Below are positions 1 through 5,280 of a stretch of DNA of 14,294 nt, one piece after another. Position 1 is the stretch's first letter. Every line of letters starts with the position of its first letter. Made by a program: the position numbers and the translations under genes. This DNA comes from Planctomicrobium sp. (lineage in GTDB: Bacteria; Planctomycetota; Planctomycetia; Planctomycetales; Planctomycetaceae), in contig JAJDEL010000130.1 in NCBI GenBank assembly GCA_029259835.1, forward strand, positions 1-14,294, written 5' to 3'. The notes below the pieces were generated by a model. That model did not search any database. It had not been told where the DNA came from and saw nothing but the letters and a program-made list of their open reading frames with translations.

Positions 1-7
1 GGCTGTG

Positions 8-916
8 CTACTCAATTAAGGGGATTGCCAATGGAATGTGGAAAATGTGTTCGACATATGCCGTTGCTCCAGTCCCTTGGTACTGATAGCCTGGACTCTT
101 CTTTTTAGATGGTGCCTGCCACAATCCAAAAGTCACACGTACTGCGCTCGGTAGCCCCCCGATCTCGCGGCTGTCCCAGGAATCGAGCCAGGCTGTTCCA
201 TCAAAATACGCGAACTGAAGTTCTGTGATTTCCGGAGCAAGAACGTGTTCAGAATCGAGAATGTCAGTCGCGGCATCAAACGCATACAGGTCAATACTTC
301 GCCGGGCGAAGCCTGTCAGTGGTCGATTCGTGAATTGTGAGGAATCCCGATCCGCATACTTCGGTTGACGCGGGTCGAAGAGCAGGTTGATGTCCACTGG
401 ACCGACCCCGTATGTCACCGTCAGCAAGTCGTTAGAGCGACCGGATGTTGGGGAATCGGTGTAAATGCTGTCGTAAGAGAGATCGCGTAATGGTCGTGAA
501 ACGCATAAGTGCATGAAGTCTGCGGTTCCAACAACCCCGAATGTAATCGGAGTTCCTTCCGATTCGAGTCCGCCCACGGTCAGCGCTGTGTCAGATACGT
601 CTTCGTAATTCTCAACGTTTTCGATGCTGCTTGATTCTTCTTCCTCATCTTCTTGAGCGACGACTAAAACAATTCCGCTGAAATCTTCATCCATCTTGCG
701 AATGACTGCTCTCATTAACTGCGAACGATTGATTTCTGAACGACCAGCCGTTTGAAACCGGAGGTGCATGTCGATGGCGGAGTAAACAGCACTGAGCAAT
801 AAGACCGTCAGTGAGAGAGCAATCAAAACTTCAATGAGGGTAAACCCCAAGCGCCATTCTCTGGTGAGAACAAGTCGGGGTGCAGTATCAGTTTTTGAAG
901 ATGCGGCGTTTATCAC
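8..916 (-). CDS. gspJ: Type II secretion minor pseudopilin GspJ-like
   Basis: 302 residues from a GTG start. In the T2SS family GspJ forms the pseudopilus tip complex with GspI and GspK. The sequence shows a type III (prepilin) signal: a basic N-terminus, then G24^FTLIEVLIAL with Glu at mature position +5, followed by a hydrophobic helix to about residue 48; the prepilin peptidase would cut after G24. Being the last of the H-I-J series supports GspJ over other pseudopilins. The protein is longer than the usual GspJ of about 200 residues, partly through an acidic insert at about residues 89-107 (a DEEEE run). The GTG overlaps the gspI stop as GTGA and follows a strong AGGAGG, so translation is probably coupled. 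It ends in TAG eight bases from the window edge, so any gspK lies outside. The pseudopilin class is certain; the J assignment rests on order and length. Confidence 0.85.
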   Translation of the reverse strand: MINAASSKTDTAPRLVLTREWRLGFTLIEVLIALSLTVLLLSAVYSAIDMHLRFQTAGRSEINRSQLMRAVIRKMDEDFSGIVLVVAQEDEEEESSSIENVENYEDVSDTALTVGGLESEGTPITFGVVGTADFMHLCVSRPLRDLSYDSIYTDSPTSGRSNDLLTVTYGVGPVDINLLFDPRQPKYADRDSSQFTNRPLTGFARRSIDLYAFDAATDILDSEHVLAPEITELQFAYFDGTAWLDSWDSREIGGLPSAVRVTFGLWQAPSKKKSPGYQYQGTGATAYVEHIFHIPLAIPLIE

Positions 917-1344
917 AATTCCTCCTCGGGAATGATTGCTGCATCTTCGTAGATTTGTGGGTCTCGCATCAGGCGGGTCAAGCGGAACGTTGTGTTGGTC
1001 ATCCCGTTACTGTCGAGATGTTCGACGATCATTTCGGTTTCGAGGAGATACGGAATCCCAGAGTCGGCGACATTCAAAGTCCACTGCCAACTGGAGTCAT
1101 CTTCGAACGGCGCATTTTGTTCTGAAGAGAGGGGCAACACGCCAGCAAGGACTTCGTTCATACGTCGTTCGCAGCGAATGACAGCGTTGGAAGAAAGCTG
1201 AGCCTTGGTCGCGGCGCGGCTGCCGTTTTCCAACACCTGGCTGATGACCGCCATTGCCCCTAGAAAAATTGCTAGAGCCAAGACCACTTCAAACAGAGTG
1301 ATCCCGCTCCTTTGGGGAACGAATTGTTTAGTTCGTTGATGCAC
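913..1344 (-). CDS. gspI: Type II secretion minor pseudopilin GspI-like
   Basis: 143 residues from the chosen GTG at 1344. GspI is the minor pseudopilin that starts the GspI-J-K tip complex in known T2SSs. The prepilin signal is G14^ITLFEVVLALAIFLGA, with Glu at +5 and a long hydrophobic helix; the length is normal for GspI. The reading frame is open to a TTG at 1368, but that codon has no Shine-Dalgarno site, whereas the GTG at 1344 has GGAG 7 bases upstream, so I prefer 1344. The start lies inside the end of gspH (17-base overlap) and the stop overlaps gspJ by 4 bases, giving a coupled H-I-J block. The body after the helix is poorly conserved; the I assignment relies on size and order. Confidence 0.8.
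   Translation of the reverse strand: MHQRTKQFVPQRSGITLFEVVLALAIFLGAMAVISQVLENGSRAATKAQLSSNAVIRCERRMNEVLAGVLPLSSEQNAPFEDDSSWQWTLNVADSGIPYLLETEMIVEHLDSNGMTNTTFRLTRLMRDPQIYEDAAIIPEEEL
921..926 (-). promoter_or_regulatory. Ribosome binding site of gspJ inside the end of gspI
   Basis: On the minus strand AGGAGG lies 4 bases before the GTG start of gspJ, within the last codons of gspI (its C-terminal EEEL). It supports the GTG start and translational coupling through the 4-base overlap. Confidence 0.75.
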
Positions 1345-1990
1345 CAAACAACTCCGGTAATTTATCAATTCGAGAAGTGACCACGGCGCCCGTTAATCCA
1401 CGGACTGAAAGCGAAATGTAACGACGATCCTCATCAGCAACGGTGACGGCACCATCGGTTGCAGCGCCATCAGGGGAATACAGAATTGGTGACGACCAAC
1501 TGACGTCGCGGTGCATCGTGCCATCTTGAATTAATTCCAGCCAAGGATCACTCAGCCGCTCCAAGATTGTCACCTCTCCTGACAGTGTCGTCGGTGTATA
1601 GAAATAGCAATCCTCAGTCAGCTCGTGAACAATAGCCTGCGTGAAATCGAGCGCTGGTGCAGTTTCCTGTGTGGTCGATCCCGATTGTTGATTCGAGGCA
1701 TTCAGAATTTCATAAGGCAGCAGAACATATTTTTGCCCGTTCGGTTCATATCGAAACTGGTAGGTCACTCCATCTTCGACTGCCTGCACTCGAGCCTGGT
1801 CGAGGAGTTGCCGCACTTGCTCGACGTTTCCCATGACACTTTCACGCTTGAGAAACCGAGACATCTGCGGCCAACTCATGGCCGCAAGTGCGATGATGAT
1901 AGTTAGCACCAAAAGCAATTCGAAAAACGTAAACGCAGACCGATTTCGGTGGCGAAGTTGTTGTGATCGAATTGTTTGATGGCGTTGCAT
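1328..1990 (-). CDS. gspH: Type II secretion minor pseudopilin GspH-like
   Basis: 220 residues, ATG to TAA. GspH is a minor pseudopilin placed near the pseudopilus tip. The N-terminus is strongly basic, then A19^FTFFELLLVLTIIIALAAM. The helix and Glu at +5 are conserved, but the residue before the cleavage site is Ala rather than the usual Gly. Prepilin peptidases can tolerate Ala, so processing is likely but perhaps slower. After the helix the pattern MGNVEQVRQLLDQARVQAVE fits the GspH/FimT family, where the helix leads into a beta-rich head. The gene follows gspG after 61 bases that contain a hairpin, has no clear Shine-Dalgarno site, and overlaps the start of gspI. It is somewhat longer than typical GspH. 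Confidence 0.82.
   Translation of the reverse strand: MQRHQTIRSQQLRHRNRSAFTFFELLLVLTIIIALAAMSWPQMSRFLKRESVMGNVEQVRQLLDQARVQAVEDGVTYQFRYEPNGQKYVLLPYEILNASNQQSGSTTQETAPALDFTQAIVHELTEDCYFYTPTTLSGEVTILERLSDPWLELIQDGTMHRDVSWSSPILYSPDGAATDGAVTVADEDRRYISLSVRGLTGAVVTSRIDKLPELFGASTN
1352..1355 (-). promoter_or_regulatory. Ribosome binding site deciding the gspI start
   Basis: Minus-strand GGAG lies 7 bases before the GTG at 1344 and within the 3' end of gspH. It favours this start over the TTG 24 bases further upstream. Confidence 0.6.
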
Positions 1991-2016
1991 TCAGGTGACC
2001 AACATTCTTCTAATGC

Positions 2017-2040
2017 CGGGTGACACAATAGCCTCACCCG
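2017..2040 (-). other. Inter-cistronic hairpin between gspG and gspH
   Basis: The arms CGGGTGA (2017-2023) and TCACCCG (2034-2040) are perfectly complementary around a 10-base loop, and an adjacent wobble and G-C pair can extend the stem. No T-run follows, so it is not a normal intrinsic terminator. It sits just after the gspG stop and could protect the gspG mRNA end or reduce read-through into the minor pseudopilin genes. The structure is seen in the sequence; the role is inferred. Confidence 0.5.
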
Positions 2041-2051
2041 ACCGGCAAGAG

Positions 2052-2483
2052 CTATTTTTTCTGCTTGTCTTCCCAGTTGTTGATGAGAAATTCTTTCTCT
2101 TCAGATCCATATCCGTTTGACCAAATTGCCGGCCCATCAGTATCCACATGACTGTTTGGGTATTCGTAGTTGAGCGGTTGGCTCCACGCGTCGACCGGGA
2201 TTTTATCGAGAAGGGCAGGGCTGCCATCTTCTTGCTTTTCCAACATCATCTCGATGCTGGTCGGTGGTTCACCATTGTTGTCTACGGCGTACAATTTCGC
2301 AGCTTGTTCCAAACTGACAATTGCAGATCTTGTGATTTTCTTATTCGCCGCTTTTTGTTGCCCCAGTAATCGAGGGATCGCCATTGCTGCGATAACACCG
2401 ATGATCGCGAGGACGATCAAAACTTCCAAAAGCGTAAAACCATTCCGTCTTTGTCTTTGCTGAGTATTCCGTTGCTGACGCAT
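2052..2483 (-). CDS. gspG: Type II secretion major pseudopilin GspG
   Basis: 143 residues, the usual GspG length. GspG is the major subunit of the T2SS pseudopilus in the inner membrane and periplasm. The sequence has a basic leader and G15^FTLLEVLIVLAIIGVIAAM with Glu at +5, followed by the family pattern IPRLLGQQKAANKKI. The C-terminal half keeps the GspG layout: IPVDAW with a following P, where the family has DPWGxPY, then a Y-P segment, a loop, and INNW near the end. The loop that binds Ca2+ in classical GspG (SLGADG region) reads SNGYGSEEKE here and lacks the expected Asp, so Ca2+ binding may be altered. AGGAGA lies 7 bases before the ATG. The gene follows gspF after 127 bases in which I see no terminator. 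Confidence 0.93.
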   Translation of the reverse strand: MRQQRNTQQRQRRNGFTLLEVLIVLAIIGVIAAMAIPRLLGQQKAANKKITRSAIVSLEQAAKLYAVDNNGEPPTSIEMMLEKQEDGSPALLDKIPVDAWSQPLNYEYPNSHVDTDGPAIWSNGYGSEEKEFLINNWEDKQKK

Positions 2484-2490
2484 GTTGATG

Positions 2491-2496
2491 TCTCCT
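2491..2496 (-). promoter_or_regulatory. Ribosome binding site of gspG
   Basis: Minus-strand AGGAGA lies 7 bases before the gspG ATG. It is one of the few strong sites in this arm, consistent with high demand for the major pseudopilin. Confidence 0.6.
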
Positions 2497-2610
2497 AGGT
2501 GTTGAATCTTTTTTCTGAGTTTGTTTGATGTTTAGATTTGTGGATATTCGGCAGGAAGGCAGGGAGCCTCATTTTCTATTAATGTCGTATGCTTACTCTT
2601 CTTTGAATCA

Positions 2611-3819
2611 CTAGACCATTCCCGAACTTTGCAGGATCGGAAGCAAAAGGGCGATAACGACAAACAGTACGATTGCTGCCAAAAACAGCAGCAGAATCGG
2701 TTCCAATAGTCGAACTGCCATCTCAATTTCGCGCCCAGTGCGACGCTCCAGGTTTTCGGAAATGTTGATTAGAACGTTTTCCAGATTGTTCGCTTCTTCG
2801 CCGACAGCGATCATCTCGACAATTTCTTCAGGGAATTGTTGACTGCTGCCGAGTGGTCCGGCGAGTGACTTACCTTCGGAAATGTTCGACGCGGCAATTT
2901 CGATGGCGTCTGTCAGGATGACATTTGCAGTCGCGTCTTTCGCAATTTGAATTGATGTTAAAACCGGGACACCGTTTTGAAGCAATGTTCCGAGGACGCG
3001 GCAAAAACGTGAGATCGCCAGACTACGAACGATGCGACCAACACCGAAGGCTTTCAGGCGGAATGCATCGAGTTTGCGGCGACCGTCTTCAGTTTTCAGC
3101 CACTGTAATAACCCTGCGATGACAATTGCCGCTCCAAGTAGACCGACGGTCCAATAGTTTTGAGCCCATTCACTCATTGACATGAGTGCTGTCGTTGCCC
3201 AAGGAAGCGCACCGCGCGCTGCCATGTCTTCAAACATGCCATCAAACTTTGGAACAAGCCAGACAAGCATGACAGTCACAACAGCCGCACCAACAACCAA
3301 CAGGAAGACTGGATACACCATCGCACCGACAACTCGACCTTTGAGTTCTTCCTGCTGTTCAGTGAATGTTGCAATTCGCTTGAGGACGTCTTCGAGAAAG
3401 CCTCCTTCTTCGCCTGCGCGAACCATACTCACCATCAATAGTGTGAATGCTTTGGGGTGAGCCTTCATTGCGTCGTACAGTCGTGAACCTTCCGCGACTT
3501 GATCACGAACGTCAGAAACGACAACTTTCAACGCCGAGTGTGTCGACTGCCGGGAAAGGAGTTCCAGAGACCTCAGTAGCGGAACTCCCGACTTCAACAG
3601 GTCTGCCAACTGTGAATAAAACACCGCGAGGTGTTTCGACGGAACCCGGCGGTTGACTTGTTTCGCGGCAGCAATGCTCGATTCTGCCAGATTAATGTTC
3701 AACGGAAAGAGTTGCTGCGCCGCGAGTGTTGCCAACGCTTCTTTTTCGGTCGTAGCGGTCAACACGCCGGTCACCTGTTGGCCCGACATCTCTCTCGCTT
3801 TGTATTGAAACTCCGGCAT
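2611..3819 (-). CDS. gspF: Type II secretion inner-membrane platform protein GspF
   Basis: 402 residues, full family length. GspF (PilC family) is the polytopic inner-membrane platform that couples the GspE ATPase to pseudopilus growth. The N-terminus MPEFQYKARE is typical. Two T2SSF helical domains are visible at about 67-190 and 272-394, each opening with the repeated pattern FYSQLADLLKSGVPLL and FCRVLGTLLQNGVPVL. Membrane segments lie at about 164-190, 222-240 and 371-396. The conserved MVRAGEEGGFLEDVL (131-145) and its second copy IAVGEEANNLENVL (337-350) are present. It follows the EF-hand gene after 126 bases and precedes gspG. The Shine-Dalgarno site is weak. The assignment is firm; a type IV pilus PilC is the alternative, but the linked GspG/H/I/J favours T2SS. 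Confidence 0.94.
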   Translation of the reverse strand: MPEFQYKAREMSGQQVTGVLTATTEKEALATLAAQQLFPLNINLAESSIAAAKQVNRRVPSKHLAVFYSQLADLLKSGVPLLRSLELLSRQSTHSALKVVVSDVRDQVAEGSRLYDAMKAHPKAFTLLMVSMVRAGEEGGFLEDVLKRIATFTEQQEELKGRVVGAMVYPVFLLVVGAAVVTVMLVWLVPKFDGMFEDMAARGALPWATTALMSMSEWAQNYWTVGLLGAAIVIAGLLQWLKTEDGRRKLDAFRLKAFGVGRIVRSLAISRFCRVLGTLLQNGVPVLTSIQIAKDATANVILTDAIEIAASNISEGKSLAGPLGSSQQFPEEIVEMIAVGEEANNLENVLINISENLERRTGREIEMAVRLLEPILLLFLAAIVLFVVIALLLPILQSSGMV

Positions 3820-3945
3820 CTGGTTGGCAGTATCTTATGAAGTAAACAAGCGGCTCTACGAAAAGGAACGATCTGCGGTACTCACCAAAACCCGCTGAGG
3901 TTTCAGAAAATTCGACATTGATCGAGTCAGTGGCGGGAACTCATC

Positions 3946-4983
3946 TTACGAGCCTGACAGGCGGATGTAGTTGGCGAGGAAATCGTTTTTCGTCATTGGT
4001 TTCGAGAGATCAACACCACCTTTTTCAAACAGTGGCTTGAGTTTTTTGGATCGTCCCCATTCGGACGAGACCAGTTGACCGTCGCGATCTTTATCGAGGA
4101 GCTTAAACATCTGGTCGCCACGTCGGGCAGCAACGCTATTCAGGTCGACTGCTGGACTTGAAGACGGTGTTGCTGCGACGGCTGTCTTACTGACGGGCGT
4201 GGCAACTGGAATTGCTGTTGCAATCGTGGAATTTTCAGGCATTTCTACCGGACCTTTAGCCAATTCACGAGGAGTCAGAAAACCATCGCTATTGCGATCA
4301 TAAGCAGCAAATAGACTGATCTCTTCGCGCTTCCATTTCTTCCATTCATAGAAGCCGATCTGTCCATCAAGATCTTTGTCACCCTCCTCAAATTTCACTG
4401 GAATATCGAGGGTCACGCGATCTTTCTGTCGAATCGTTGCGGGAGATTTTTTCTTCGATGTGCGTTTGGCTTCTTCTGACTTTTTTTGGGATTCCTCTGC
4501 TCGTCGCTTTTCGTAATCTCGTTTTCTGCGTTCATACTCTTCGCGTCGGGATCGATCATCGCCCTGACTTCTTTCGGACTCACGTTGAGCGCGGACTTTT
4601 TCAAATGCTGAAGTGAAACTCTTTTTATCGAGCCCACGACGGTAATCGACCCCAGCCTTCCCAAGCATTTCCTTGAATGGTCCCCTGGCCGATTCAATTT
4701 CTTTCGTATCGACTCGACCATTCTTGTCTTTGTCTAGGTAGTCGAAAATTTGCTCGTTCGATGGTCCTCTGCGTTCGGGGGAGCCTTCTCGGTCTCCTCC
4801 GCCCGGCCTTCCTCGCTCACCACCCGGTCTTCCACCCCCATCGGGCCTTCCTCGATCTCCCCCGCTAGGCCTTCCACGTTGGGCGAGCAACTCGTGACCA
4901 TCTGCAATCGTTAATACTGAGACAGCGAGGAGCCATAACAATAAGAACATTCCGAACTTCTGAAAATTCCCGGTTTCCAACAT
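3946..4983 (-). CDS. Exported four-EF-hand protein with Gly/Arg/Pro-rich N-terminus
   Basis: 345 residues from the ATG at 4983. The frame is open to a TTG at 5031, but the ATG gives a clean signal peptide: a short K-containing start, hydrophobic MFLLLWLLAVSVLTIA, then cleavage near ELLA^QR. After it comes a low-complexity tract of RGRPxGG units (about 36-65), then four canonical 12-residue EF-hand loops: DKDKNGRVDTKE (84-95), DKDLDGQIGFYE (202-213), DRNSDGFLTPRE (229-240) and DKDRDGQLVSSE (297-308). A charged Lys/Glu/Arg region (about 130-190) is probably helical, and a Thr/Ala/Pro linker (250-285) precedes the last loop. The first and last EF-hands are each followed by a similar block (AGVDYRRGLDKKSF and GGVDLSKPMTKNDF), suggesting an internal duplication. 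Calcium binding outside the cytoplasm is likely; its function is unknown. It is the first gene of the gspF-J arm, so it probably serves the secretion machine. Confidence 0.85.
   Translation of the reverse strand: MLETGNFQKFGMFLLLWLLAVSVLTIADGHELLAQRGRPSGGDRGRPDGGGRPGGERGRPGGGDREGSPERRGPSNEQIFDYLDKDKNGRVDTKEIESARGPFKEMLGKAGVDYRRGLDKKSFTSAFEKVRAQRESERSQGDDRSRREEYERRKRDYEKRRAEESQKKSEEAKRTSKKKSPATIRQKDRVTLDIPVKFEEGDKDLDGQIGFYEWKKWKREEISLFAAYDRNSDGFLTPRELAKGPVEMPENSTIATAIPVATPVSKTAVAATPSSSPAVDLNSVAARRGDQMFKLLDKDRDGQLVSSEWGRSKKLKPLFEKGGVDLSKPMTKNDFLANYIRLSGS
4789..4878 (-). repeat. Degenerate in-frame repeat encoding RGRPxGG units
   Basis: The DNA repeats short G-rich units (for example GGCCTTCCTCG appears twice on the plus strand) and encodes successive RGRPSGGD, RGRPDGGG, RPGGE and RGRPGGGD units directly after the signal peptide of the EF-hand protein. 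The tract is basic and probably disordered. Confidence 0.7.
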
Positions 4984-5199
4984 AGGACGCGATCCGAAAT
5001 TTAACTTGTGGGGTTGTAAATATTGAAACAATACGAAAGTTGGGTCGGTATCACCCAGTAGAATATTAACACCTCTACGATGAAATCAGACCGGTCAACT
5101 GAATAATCTGCCTAAAATACCACTTAGACCACGATTCCAGGACCAATTTTTTCTCCATTTTTGACGATCGCTCTAAAATGGAAGTCGTTTAATTACATA

Positions 5200-5220
5200 A
5201 CTCCTTTATTGACAAGGAGT
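5200..5220 (+). promoter_or_regulatory. Perfect inverted repeat, candidate operator or leader hairpin
   Basis: The arms ACTCCTT (5200-5206) and AAGGAGT (5214-5220) flank the 7-base spacer TATTGAC. The -35-like TTGACA overlaps the spacer and first base of the right arm, so a protein bound here would block that promoter. Alternatively, if transcription starts upstream, the RNA would form a hairpin hiding the AAGGAG. The repeat is certain; the role is inferred. Confidence 0.45.
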
Positions 5221-5269
5221 AGCGAACATAATTAGTCTCGCGTCCATGAGACTGTCCATTTGATCACTC

Positions 5270-5273
5270 GGAG
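5270..5273 (+). promoter_or_regulatory. Ribosome binding site deciding the start of the N-domain protein
   Basis: GGAG lies 7 bases before the ATG at 5281. It favours that start over the TTG at 5260, which would add seven residues before the signal peptide. Confidence 0.7.
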
Positions 5274-5280
5274 CAACTCG

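Larger units (their letters stand above)
4984..5280. promoter_or_regulatory. Divergent intergenic region between the EF-hand/gspF-J arm and the N-domain protein/gspE arm
   Basis: 297 bases with no convincing gene. It should hold the promoters of both arms. Small palindromes are visible: TGGGT/ACCCA around a 7-base loop (5041-5057), GACCGGTC (5089-5096), and a perfect 7-base inverted repeat at 5200-5220. TTGACA at 5209-5214 is an exact -35 hexamer for the rightward arm, but the matching -10 (TTAGTC or TAGTCT, near 5232-5238) is poor. No clear sigma70 pair was found for the leftward arm; TTGACC occurs on that strand with no good -10. Confidence 0.5.

Noticed and set aside
3880..3906. Possible terminator between the EF-hand gene and gspF
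   Set aside because: Only a 5-base AAACC/GGTTT stem with mismatched flanks; too weak to claim that the operon is interrupted.
4789..4878. Collagen-like Gly-X-Y tract in the EF-hand protein
   Set aside because: Glycine does not recur strictly every third residue; the tract is RGRPxGG low complexity instead.
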